From positions 1,426,001-1,490,000 of the forward strand of contig CBDCQQ010000005.1 of NCBI GenBank assembly GCA_965220665.1: a stretch of 64,000 bases of DNA. Direction: 5' to 3'. Shown here in pieces: positions 25,982 to 33,887 of the stretch (positions are counted from its first letter, which is position 1; each line of letters opens with the position of its first letter). Below the pieces are notes generated by a model. It was not told where the DNA came from, ran no database searches, and worked only from the letters and a program-made list of their open reading frames with translations. Source of the stretch: JAJDZL01 sp965220665. Its GTDB lineage: Bacteria; Pseudomonadota; Gammaproteobacteria; Arenicellales; JAJDZL01. A program made the translations under genes and the position numbers.

Positions 25982-27205
25982 CTAACTCCTTTCAGCAGAG
26001 GGACGAAATAACAATCTGATGGACGAAGGTCTAATCACAGTCCATATGGTGATAATTCCTAGGATTCCGGCACCCCAGAAAATCGAGTAAGGATCACCGA
26101 GGTCGAGCAACAGGCCAAACAACGGTGGGCCGACAATTCCACCGGCGTTGAAGCCGGTGGTAATCGTGCCAAAAACCTTGCCCATATCTCTCGCTGGTGC
26201 CATACCGGCAATGATCAAATCTCGAGATGGTGCGATAAACCCATAGAACAAGCCGGCAATAATGATTGGAATTGAGAGTGCCGTCATGGACATTGGCACG
26301 AAAGTGATGAAAAACATGCAGACACTAAACGCGATAAGACAGTTGGCAACCACCCACTCATGATTTTTCCAACGATGTGCCCACATACCCGCCAATAAGA
26401 TGCCTACACCATCAGCAGCTAAAAACAGCCAGATGATGATGCCTGCCTGTCCCAGAGTCGCATCATAGATTTCAGTCAGCGCGGCGACAGAAAAATCGTA
26501 GAGTCCGGTACTGGTGATCGCATAGCCGAAAAAGAACAACCAGCCTAGTAATACTGGAGCGCTGAACAGCAGTTTGAGACTGCTTTTTCTTTGTTGTACA
26601 ACGCCTTCAACGAGAGCCGCGTCTGGCAACACGACGCCACGAAAACCGAAAAGTAACCCTCCCAGGATGATGAGCCCCATGCCACTGCAAATCATCAGCG
26701 CATATGGCCAGTCCAGTCCTGCAGTGATCAATATGATAATGACTGGTGCGGTGAGCGATCCAGCCTGTCCACAAAATGTATGAATAGAGAATGCCTTCCC
26801 AAGCCTGTTCTGATTGACAGAGCGGGTTAGTATCGAATAGTCGCAGGGGTGATACACCGCATTGGCCATACCAGCAGCCCCCATCAACAGCAGGTAGCCG
26901 GTGTAGGTTTGAAAAACGCCAAACAGGGCTAGGACAACTGATTCAACGGCAACACCTGCCATTAAAATCCAGCGAGCGCCGACTCGGTCAACAATAAACC
27001 CAATTGGCGTTTGACAGACCAGGCTCGCAATACTGAAAACCGCGTAGCCGATTCCGAGTTCCGTATACCCGACGCCGTAAACGTCATGCAAAATTGGGAA
27101 CAGTAACGGTAGAAGCAGAAAATAGAAATGCGAAAAAAAATGTGCGGCACCAATCAGTCCCACGATCTTCCGTTCCCGCAGATTCATGCTAGATTTGGTG
27201 CTCAT
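25982..27205 (-). CDS. MFS transporter
   Basis: A 407-aa protein from ATG 27205; a TTG at 27262 would add 19 polar residues. It has about 12 hydrophobic helices in two halves. The loop between helices 2 and 3 reads GFIVDRVGARWIL, matching the MFS G-x3-D-R-x-G-R-R signature. The likely cargo is the substrate or product of the co-transcribed ThDP decarboxylase, but nothing in the sequence fixes it. Confidence 0.88.
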   Translation of the reverse strand: MSTKSSMNLRERKIVGLIGAAHFFSHFYFLLLPLLFPILHDVYGVGYTELGIGYAVFSIASLVCQTPIGFIVDRVGARWILMAGVAVESVVLALFGVFQTYTGYLLLMGAAGMANAVYHPCDYSILTRSVNQNRLGKAFSIHTFCGQAGSLTAPVIIILITAGLDWPYALMICSGMGLIILGGLLFGFRGVVLPDAALVEGVVQQRKSSLKLLFSAPVLLGWLFFFGYAITSTGLYDFSVAALTEIYDATLGQAGIIIWLFLAADGVGILLAGMWAHRWKNHEWVVANCLIAFSVCMFFITFVPMSMTALSIPIIIAGLFYGFIAPSRDLIIAGMAPARDMGKVFGTITTGFNAGGIVGPPLFGLLLDLGDPYSIFWGAGILGIITIWTVIRPSSIRLLFRPSAERS

Positions 27206-27352
27206 GGACTCGTTGAACTTAGATGTGTCTGACTGATTTTTTGGATGAGGCCGTTGCTTCAAAAATAACGCCTAACCTATTGATATTCGTAAACCCAGTC
27301 AATTGGGGTAATCGTATAACTGTGATTACTTTAACCACCAGCCATGAAATAT

Positions 27353-28171
27353 TCAGTTAACACGATTAGCCAGTATCGCCTCACAGTCAAAATATCGGGT
27401 AGTGCGGTTGCACGTTTTCGCATGGTTGACATGATCATAGTAGACTATCTGAGTTGGAGCGCCATTGGGCTTTCGACTTACATAAGTACGATAGATTCCC
27501 AATTTAAAATACGTTTTATTCCCTTTCTTCTTGGTGTAACCAGTCCATCTGTAACGCGGTGTCGTTTCTCCATTCACGTAGACATTAAAGAATCCGTCGG
27601 GATTGTGTGTCCAACGAACGTGAACCAGCACATCACTCCATTTTCCTCGCATTTCATTGTCAGTCAGTATCTGAATTTTCTCAACGGTTTCGCCAGTTGT
27701 CTGATTATCAACGAAATAACCGCCGTAACCGTTCTGAAACATCCAAACAACGTGTGATTTTTTCTGGTGAAACTGGGCTAATGCAACCTTTACGGGAGCG
27801 ATTATTGGGTAATCATCCGGTAAAAAAATCGACCAGTGATACCAATACTCACCCTTGTTCCAGGTCTTTTTGCTCTTCAGCTCATGTCGCTCTCGATCTT
27901 TTTCACAGTCGCTCCATCCCTCACTCCAACTGCAGTCTCCGGGTCGCACCTCAAATCGCATAGATTTTTCACCATCTCGCACAGGGTGACCGTCAGCCTG
28001 TCTAGCAACGATATAGCCATGCCTCTTGAAATTAGTGGGTAAGCTCTTCTCGAACGACCAACCCTTGTAAAGGTCCTTGAAATTATCGCCTGCCTGTACA
28101 ACTGATATACCGAAAAATACAGTAGCCACAATAACCCATATCAGGTAAATGAATTTTGTTGAAATAGTCAA
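27353..28171 (-). CDS. Secreted polysaccharide lyase-like protein (heparin-lyase-I fold)
   Basis: A 272-aa exported protein. A signal peptide ends after VVQA (near residue 27). The mature part matches the Polysacc_lyase/heparin lyase I jelly-roll type: ERHELKSKKTWNKGEYWYHW, a conserved DVLVHVRWTHNPDGFFNVYVNG strand pair, and GIYRTYV. It would cleave a uronic-acid-containing polysaccharide in the periplasm or outside. The start read is TTG (28171), with weak ribosome binding. It has four or more cysteines that may form disulfides. No carbohydrate-use cluster surrounds it. Confidence 0.75.
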   Translation of the reverse strand: MTISTKFIYLIWVIVATVFFGISVVQAGDNFKDLYKGWSFEKSLPTNFKRHGYIVARQADGHPVRDGEKSMRFEVRPGDCSWSEGWSDCEKDRERHELKSKKTWNKGEYWYHWSIFLPDDYPIIAPVKVALAQFHQKKSHVVWMFQNGYGGYFVDNQTTGETVEKIQILTDNEMRGKWSDVLVHVRWTHNPDGFFNVYVNGETTPRYRWTGYTKKKGNKTYFKLGIYRTYVSRKPNGAPTQIVYYDHVNHAKTCNRTTRYFDCEAILANRVN

Positions 28172-28456
28172 TTACTCTATTCATCATTTATGTATTCAAC
28201 CTAACTCCTCTAGATTTTAGGTCGCAGCTTTCAGAAAAGTACCAATCAGGGCAAATCATACGGAAAAGGTTGAGCAGTCATGAGCTTAATCTATAAAAGG
28301 AACCTTTACCAAAAAGTTCCTGGAACAAACTAATACCTGTATTACTTGGTTGATTTGACAGCGCAACCGACTCCACTACACCGCCATATCAAACGTAGTT
28401 TCACTGTAATATCTGGCTACAGGGATAAATTGAAAATGTATCGCTGTCTGCTCAGT

Positions 28457-29485
28457 TTAACGAACATGGATTTCCAGAATATCCAGGTCGTCAAGCAGAT
28501 GATCCGGACCCACCTGCTGTCCCGCAAAAACGTTTTTGCCCCAGATTCGAGCAAATTTAAATGTCTCTTCAAAATCCTTATGAATCTGTCGGGCCACATC
28601 AGATACTTTACCGCCAAATTTCAGAGTGAAAGGCTTGTCAGTGTCTGGAGGTTTGCCTGGAATCTTTGTGTACACCCGCACGATTTTTAATTTTTCAAAG
28701 ACCATTTGCGGGAAAAGTTCCAGATTTGTACCGGTCAGTGCCGACAGCGCTATTGACGGAAAGTTGTAGTTGACGAGTTCATTGAGAGCGTCGAGTTCAT
28801 CAGGATCGGCAGCCAAGTCGATTTTATTGGCAACCAGAATCGTAGGCAATGCAACACGAAACGGATCAAAGTCTGAGTCATCCTGTGTGTAATCCCCGTT
28901 TACCAGGTCTATTTCAAATTGGTTCGTCAGGCTGACTTTTCGCTGATCCAGTTGGGTAATAACCTGGTCAATATGATCGATGCATTCAGGGTTGGATATA
29001 TCAATCACAAGGAACGCTGCATCAGCGGTTTGTAGTGAATTGACCACCCACGGTTCAAAGTAATCACTAGAGATTGGTGGCAAGTCAACCAGCTGAAAGT
29101 GGATGTCTTCATATGGCATCATGCCAGGTAACAGAAACTGTGTAGTGAATGGATAGGGCCCGATTTCTGAACGTGCCCCAGTCAGTTGGTGATGTAGTTG
29201 GGACTTTCCGGAATTTGGAGGTCCGAGTAATGCAATCTGGGACGCTCCTTCTGGCCGAACCGAATGAGAAGGACCCGTCCGAGCTCCACCCTTGCGCGGC
29301 CCCGCCAGTTCATCAGTCAGCATTTTGATGCGGGTTTTGATGTCGCGCTGTAGGTGCTCCGTTCCCTTATGCTTGGGAATGGTTCGCAACATCTCCTTGA
29401 GACACTTCAACCTGTCCGCAGGTTCGCGCGCTTCACGAAAGGCCTGTTCAGCTTTTTTGTATTCGGGAGATACGTTGGTTGGCAT
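28457..29485 (-). CDS. Obg/DRG-like GTPase with TGS domain
   Basis: A 342-aa P-loop GTPase. G1 is GPPNSGKSQ (about residue 88), G3 region LVDLPPIS, and G4 VANKIDL. After the G domain comes a TGS domain (about 270-342), with KPFTLKFGGKVSDVARQIH and a C-terminal LLDDLDILEIHVR. In place of the usual DTPG/DLPG the G3 has DLPPI, so the switch-II glycine is replaced. The role is probably linked to ribosomes or RNA, as for DRG proteins. It is divergent from the SDR gene. Confidence 0.83.
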   Translation of the reverse strand: MPTNVSPEYKKAEQAFREAREPADRLKCLKEMLRTIPKHKGTEHLQRDIKTRIKMLTDELAGPRKGGARTGPSHSVRPEGASQIALLGPPNSGKSQLHHQLTGARSEIGPYPFTTQFLLPGMMPYEDIHFQLVDLPPISSDYFEPWVVNSLQTADAAFLVIDISNPECIDHIDQVITQLDQRKVSLTNQFEIDLVNGDYTQDDSDFDPFRVALPTILVANKIDLAADPDELDALNELVNYNFPSIALSALTGTNLELFPQMVFEKLKIVRVYTKIPGKPPDTDKPFTLKFGGKVSDVARQIHKDFEETFKFARIWGKNVFAGQQVGPDHLLDDLDILEIHVR

Positions 29486-29546
29486 TCAATACGGGTCTGT
29501 ATCATTTATCGGTTCATATAATATTATCCTTCTGGCCGAACCGAAT
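29246..29546. repeat. 20-bp exact direct repeat pair
   Basis: TCCTTCTGGCCGAACCGAAT occurs at 29246-29265 (inside the GTPase gene) and again at 29527-29546 (in the 83-bp gap before the SDR gene). The two copies are 281 bp apart and identical over 20 bases, while their flanks differ. By chance an exact 20-mer repeat in a window of this size is unlikely. It may be a slipped or templated duplication. Confidence 0.7.
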
Positions 29547-29568
29547 AACGATTGCGACAACGCTGCGT

Positions 29569-30261
29569 ATGGAAGAGAAGGTATTTCTGATCACTGGTGC
29601 ATCAAGTGGAATTGGTGCTGCAACCGCGCGTTCAGCAGCGAAGCGAGGTTATCGCACGGTTCTGGCGGCACGAAGAGCGGAAATTCTGAATGAATTGTGC
29701 GAGGAGTTAGGTGGCCCGACTTGTTCGCTGGCAGTCCGATGCGATGTAACCCAATGGGAAGACCAGCAGGAAATGATTGGCCAGGCAATCGACCGGTTTG
29801 GGCGGATAGATGTGGTATTGGCTAATGCCGGAATTTACTACGCCGGAGGTGGTTTCGCCGAAGGTAACCCTGAACGTTGGAAGGAGATGATTTTGACCAA
29901 CGTTTATGGTGCGGGACTGACGATCAGAGCCAGTCTTGCAGCTTTGAAAAATAGCAAGGGCCACATCTTGCTCTTGGGTTCAGCTGCTGGCAGACGACCG
30001 ATTCCAGGCTCAATGTACAGTGCCACCAAGTGGGCTGTAACGGGTATGAACTACAACCTCAGGGAAGAGCTCAGAGGAACCGGTGTTCGCGTCACCAATA
30101 TCCAGCCAGGTGTGACCAATACAGAGATATTTGGGGGCGAAAATAGAGACAATGCGATGGAACGCGAAGATGTTGCAGAGGCAATTCTGTTTGCTGTCGA
30201 ACAGCACCCGCGGGTTGACATGCATGAAATCCTGATGTATCCAACGCCCCCGGAAGAATAA
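29569..30261 (+). CDS. Short-chain dehydrogenase/reductase
   Basis: A 230-aa classical SDR from ATG 29569 (MEEKVFLITGASSGIG); the longer open frame upstream is intergenic. The NAD(P) site is GASSGIG, the LANAGI strand is present and the catalytic Y-x3-K is YSATK (about residue 148), with the catalytic Ser in LLGSAAG. Substrate unknown. It precedes the LysW operon by 50 bp and may be transcribed with it. Confidence 0.9.
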   Translation: MEEKVFLITGASSGIGAATARSAAKRGYRTVLAARRAEILNELCEELGGPTCSLAVRCDVTQWEDQQEMIGQAIDRFGRIDVVLANAGIYYAGGGFAEGNPERWKEMILTNVYGAGLTIRASLAALKNSKGHILLLGSAAGRRPIPGSMYSATKWAVTGMNYNLREELRGTGVRVTNIQPGVTNTEIFGGENRDNAMEREDVAEAILFAVEQHPRVDMHEILMYPTPPEE

Positions 30262-30311
30262 CGCCCAATTTTGGGAAAGTTTCATCAACCATCATCGGAG
30301 ACCCCACCACA

Positions 30312-30479
30312 ATGGCAGCAGAATGCCCAGTTTGTGCAAATGAAATTGAATTTGAAGACGACACCATTGTCGGAGAGTTGTTGGCGTGTCCTTTCTGTGG
30401 TACCGAACTTGAGGTAGTCAACCTTGACCCACCGACTTTGGAAGTCGCACCGGAACTGGATGAGGACTGGGGTCAATAA
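30312..30479 (+). CDS. lysW: LysW amino-group carrier protein with C-terminal Gln
   Basis: A 55-aa acidic carrier. In this pathway the amino acid's alpha-amino group is joined to the gamma-carboxyl of LysW's C-terminal Glu, protecting it while it is phosphorylated, reduced and transaminated. The zinc ribbon is Cys5-x2-Cys8 and Cys26-x2-Cys29. The core TELEVVNLDPPTLEVAP and the acidic tail match LysW. The known C-terminal signature is EDWGE; here it is EDWGQ, with codons GAC TGG GGT CAA TAA. A Gln has no free side-chain carboxyl, so it should not be ligated unless deamidated. CGGAGA lies about 10 nt before the ATG. lysX follows after 26 bp. Confidence 0.93.
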   Translation: MAAECPVCANEIEFEDDTIVGELLACPFCGTELEVVNLDPPTLEVAPELDEDWGQ

Positions 30480-30505
30480 ATGAAAAAGTTCACGGATTTA
30501 ATTCT

Positions 30506-31342
30506 GTGAACGTCGGGTTCTTGCACTCTGTCATTCGCTTTGAGGAGAAAAAGCTGCTCGAAGCGTTTCGCGTGCAGCAGGGTGTCAACATCACTATGCT
30601 CGACGACAGGAAACTGGTCTTCGACCCGGAGAGTGTTCCGCCGATTGATGTTGCCTTCGAGCGTTGTGTCAGTCACTCGCGCGCAGTATGCAGCTTGCAA
30701 TTTCTGGAACTGGCAGGCATACCGTGCGTCAACCGCGCCGAAGTTGCCAGGGTGTGCGGTGACAAAATTGAGACATCCATACGGTTGGCTCAACGCGACA
30801 TTCCACAGCCGCAGCTCCGGGTGGCCTATACCGAAGAATCTGCGCTGGAAGCCATTGAGGAATTGGGCTATCCAGTCGTTCTGAAGCCGGCAATCGGCTC
30901 TTGGGGACGCTTGCTCTCGAAGATAAATGACCGCTCAGCGGCGGAAACCGTTTTGGAACACAAGCGACTGCTCGGTTCTTATCAGCACTCAATCTTCTAT
31001 ATCCAGGAGTATGTGGAAAAGCGAGGTAGTGACATCCGCACTTTTGTGGTTGGTGATGAGTGTATTGCGGGTATCTATCGGAAATCGACTCATTGGATTA
31101 CCAACACCGCTCGCGGAGCAGTCGCAGCCAATTGCCCCATTACCAAAGATATTGCTGAGTTGTCACTGGCGGCGGCAGAAGCAGTGGGTGGTGGTATTCT
31201 GGCGATTGATCTATTCGAGTCCGACCAGGGAATGCTTGTCAATGAAGTCAACTATACGATGGAATTTCGCAACAGCATTGCACCAACCGGTGTCGACATC
31301 CCGGCTCGAATGGTTGATTTTGTGGTTAACCACCAGACATAA
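30506..31342 (+). CDS. lysX: LysX/ArgX, ATP-grasp ligase loading LysW
   Basis: A 278-aa ATP-grasp enzyme that joins glutamate or alpha-aminoadipate to the LysW C-terminus. The start is GTG 30506. It has RFEEKKLLEAF at the N-terminus, the ATP-grasp lysine in PVVLKPAIGSWG, and the Mg-binding and substrate loop NEVNYTMEFRNS ... TGVDI from residue 246. This is the LysX/ArgX pattern and not the ribosomal RimK one. As lysA is present in the window, glutamate is the likely substrate (the ArgX role), but residues alone do not prove it. Confidence 0.93.
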   Translation: MNVGFLHSVIRFEEKKLLEAFRVQQGVNITMLDDRKLVFDPESVPPIDVAFERCVSHSRAVCSLQFLELAGIPCVNRAEVARVCGDKIETSIRLAQRDIPQPQLRVAYTEESALEAIEELGYPVVLKPAIGSWGRLLSKINDRSAAETVLEHKRLLGSYQHSIFYIQEYVEKRGSDIRTFVVGDECIAGIYRKSTHWITNTARGAVAANCPITKDIAELSLAAAEAVGGGILAIDLFESDQGMLVNEVNYTMEFRNSIAPTGVDIPARMVDFVVNHQT

Positions 31343-31351
31343 GGCGTCCGA

Positions 31352-32380
31352 GTGATAAGAGCATCTATCGTAGGTGGGGCCGGCTACGCTGGTGGTGAAC
31401 TGATGCGCCTTCTGCATGGTCACCCGGAGGTGGAAATTGGTCAGATTGCCTCACGCAGCCGTGCAGGTAAATTCATTCACTCGTCCAATCCGAATCTTCG
31501 CAAACTGCTGACAAGGAAATTCTGCTCCCCCGATGAATTAACAGGATGCGATGTTCTTTTTCTCTGTCTACCGCATGGCGTCGCAATGAATTCCATCGAC
31601 CACTATATGGGTCTTGCACCCAAAATTATCGATCTCAGTGCCGACTTTCGACTCGACAGTGACTCAGCTTATGAAGTGGCTTATGGCAAACCTCACTTGC
31701 GACCTGAATTCCTACAGGCTTTTACTTACGGTATCGCGGAACTTCACAGAGACCGAATAGCCACCTCTGATTATGTGTCCTGTGCCGGCTGCAATGCGAC
31801 TGCGGTAATTTTGGCCCTACTGCCAATCATGCGATCGTGCGGTGTCAGTTCCATCGTTGCCGAAGTCAAGGTCGGTTCCAGTGAAGCCGGAAGTCAGTCG
31901 AGCGAGAGCAGTCACCACCCGGTGCGAAGTGGTGCAGTCCGATCCTATCGTCCAACCGGTCACCGGCATGTCGCCGAAATGAAGCAGGCGCTCAATGTTG
32001 GGGCAGTCAGCTTTTCTGCAACTTCAATTGAGATGGTGCGGGGAATTGTTGCAACCTGTCATGTATTTTCCAAACAAACGCTGCCTGATGAACGGGGATT
32101 GTGGAAGGCATATAACCAGGCTTATCTTAATGAACCTTTTGTCCGGGTGGTCAAAGACCGTTCGGGAATACATCGATACCCTGAGCCCAAACAATTGGCT
32201 GGAACCAATTTTTGTGACGTCGGATTTGAGCGGGATGTTGACAATAATCGTATCGTCGCCATCAGTGCCCTCGATAATCTGATGAAAGGTGCAGCTGGTC
32301 AGGCTGTGCAGAATCTCAATATCATGTTTGGTGTATCTGAGCGAACCGGGCTGGAGTTTGCAGGCCTGTACCCTGCCTGA
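31352..32380 (+). CDS. argC/lysY: N-acyl-glutamyl/aminoadipyl phosphate reductase of the LysW pathway
   Basis: A 342-aa NADPH-dependent reductase that turns the LysW-bound acyl phosphate into the semialdehyde. It has the Rossmann start GGAGYAGGELMRLL, LPHGVAM, DLSADFRL and the catalytic cysteine in SCAGCNATA (about residue 148). The length and these motifs are shared by ArgC and LysY, so substrate is set by context. The GTG start at 31352 is 9 bp after lysX. Confidence 0.93.
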   Translation: MIRASIVGGAGYAGGELMRLLHGHPEVEIGQIASRSRAGKFIHSSNPNLRKLLTRKFCSPDELTGCDVLFLCLPHGVAMNSIDHYMGLAPKIIDLSADFRLDSDSAYEVAYGKPHLRPEFLQAFTYGIAELHRDRIATSDYVSCAGCNATAVILALLPIMRSCGVSSIVAEVKVGSSEAGSQSSESSHHPVRSGAVRSYRPTGHRHVAEMKQALNVGAVSFSATSIEMVRGIVATCHVFSKQTLPDERGLWKAYNQAYLNEPFVRVVKDRSGIHRYPEPKQLAGTNFCDVGFERDVDNNRIVAISALDNLMKGAAGQAVQNLNIMFGVSERTGLEFAGLYPA

Positions 32381-32411
32381 CCGGCCGGTCTGACAACGGG
32401 AAGCGAATTCA

Positions 32412-33059
32412 ATGTGCCGACTGCTTTTTGTCAAGAGTGATACGCCAGTCAGCATGCAGCATCACTTGGAGAAATTTGCTCAAACTGCAAAAAACAGTCC
32501 AGAGGATCAAAGTCACGGTTGGGGCTGCTCCTGGCTCGAATCCGGAAACTGGCATTTCTATCACAATATCCAACCGATCTGGGAGGATTGTTTCGAGCGA
32601 TTTAAGCCTTGTGATTATTTTCTTGCCCATGCCCGCAGCGCCTACCGAAATGAGGGCATTGAAGTTCGCAACAATATGCCCTTTGATGATGGTGAAAGAG
32701 TCTTCGTCTTCAATGGTGAACTGCAGGGCGTTCGTATTCGGGAAGCGGGTCGTATCGGTGCGGAACGAGTGTTTAATTTCATTAAACGGTTTGATATCGG
32801 TGATATGGAGTCGGCAATTCAACAGGGCATTAATCACCTTGTGCGGAAGTCACGTTACGTACGTGCAATGAATTTCATCATTGCAACCGCGAACGAAGCC
32901 TGGATCAGCACGACATTCAATGAAAATCCAGAATATTTTCAATTACATACGAAACTGATCGATGGGACCTATATCGTCAGTTCGTCACCTTATGAAAACT
33001 GTTCTGACTGGACGCCGATTGAAAACCACACCATTACGCGGATTTTGAGGTCGGAATAG
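32412..33059 (+). CDS. Class II glutamine amidotransferase (Ntn amidohydrolase) in the LysW operon
   Basis: A 215-aa single-domain N-terminal-nucleophile enzyme. Removing Met1 exposes the nucleophile Cys2 (MCRLLF). HGWG lies at 35-38; Arg75 (AHARSAY) should hold the substrate carboxylate, and Asn101-Gly102 (FNGEL) form the oxyanion hole. There is no synthase domain, so it resembles the YafJ/EgtC group. EgtC hydrolyses a gamma-glutamyl amide. It lies between argC/lysY and lysZ, and its stop overlaps the lysZ start by one base, so it belongs to the pathway operon. No LysK is in the window. I infer a role in deamidating the carrier's terminal Gln, in releasing the product from LysW, or both. Confidence 0.88.
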   Translation: MCRLLFVKSDTPVSMQHHLEKFAQTAKNSPEDQSHGWGCSWLESGNWHFYHNIQPIWEDCFERFKPCDYFLAHARSAYRNEGIEVRNNMPFDDGERVFVFNGELQGVRIREAGRIGAERVFNFIKRFDIGDMESAIQQGINHLVRKSRYVRAMNFIIATANEAWISTTFNENPEYFQLHTKLIDGTYIVSSSPYENCSDWTPIENHTITRILRSE

Positions 33060-33874
33060 TGGTGGCATTAAATCAATCGGCGATTCGGCCTGTTATCGTC
33101 AAAGTTGGTGGTGGAGGCGACATCAATTCGGTTGGAATTGCACGGGATATTGCAAACTTGGATGAGTCGGTAATCGTGGTCTTGGGTGCCAATGCTGAAC
33201 GCGACCGATTGGCACAGAAACTGGACATGCCGACCAAAACGCTGCAGTCTGTTTCTGGTTACGAGAGTGTGTATTCAGACGACAACGCGTTAGATGTCAT
33301 CATGATGAGTTATTCCGGCCTGGTCAGGATGCGTTTTGTTGAAGCCTGCCAGAAACTTGGCATCAATGCCATCGGATTAAGCGGGTTGGATGGTCGCTTG
33401 ATTGAAGGCAGACGCAATCGTGGCATTCGGGTTCGAGAACAGGGTAAGACACTGCTGAAGAGGGATTTATCCGGAAAACCAGAACAGATCAATACGCCAC
33501 TGCTGACGCAGCTGCTGGTAGATGGGTTCACACCAGTCATCAGCATTCCCATTGCAGATGAAAACGGGGTCGCGATCAATGCGGATAACGATAATATCGT
33601 TACCGTTCTGCACCGGCAGATGCAGGCCAAACGCATCTACCAGTTTATTGAAGCACCGGGATTACTCGCTGACCGCGATGATCCGTTAAGCTTGATCAGA
33701 AAGCTGGATGCAAGTGAGCTTGGAGCGCGCGAGTCCGAGGTTAGCGGTCGAATGAAGCGTAAACTTCTGGCCCTGCAAAAATTGTTTGAACAGGGTCCGA
33801 CGGAGGTAATCATTGCTGATGGCCGAGTGGACTCGCCGATCACGACTGCTGAATCTGGAACCATAATCAGCTGA
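33059..33874 (+). CDS. lysZ: LysW-bound glutamate/aminoadipate kinase
   Basis: A 271-aa amino-acid kinase-fold enzyme that phosphorylates the side-chain carboxyl of the LysW-bound amino acid. It shows IVKVGGGGDIN, the IGLSGLDG motif, NADNDNIV and SGRMKRK near the C-terminus. These resemble LysZ-type kinases rather than free N-acetylglutamate kinase. The GTG start overlaps the amidotransferase stop by one base; a second GTG follows directly at 33062. Confidence 0.93.
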   Translation: MVALNQSAIRPVIVKVGGGGDINSVGIARDIANLDESVIVVLGANAERDRLAQKLDMPTKTLQSVSGYESVYSDDNALDVIMMSYSGLVRMRFVEACQKLGINAIGLSGLDGRLIEGRRNRGIRVREQGKTLLKRDLSGKPEQINTPLLTQLLVDGFTPVISIPIADENGVAINADNDNIVTVLHRQMQAKRIYQFIEAPGLLADRDDPLSLIRKLDASELGARESEVSGRMKRKLLALQKLFEQGPTEVIIADGRVDSPITTAESGTIIS

Positions 33875-33887
33875 CCAAAGGAGATGA

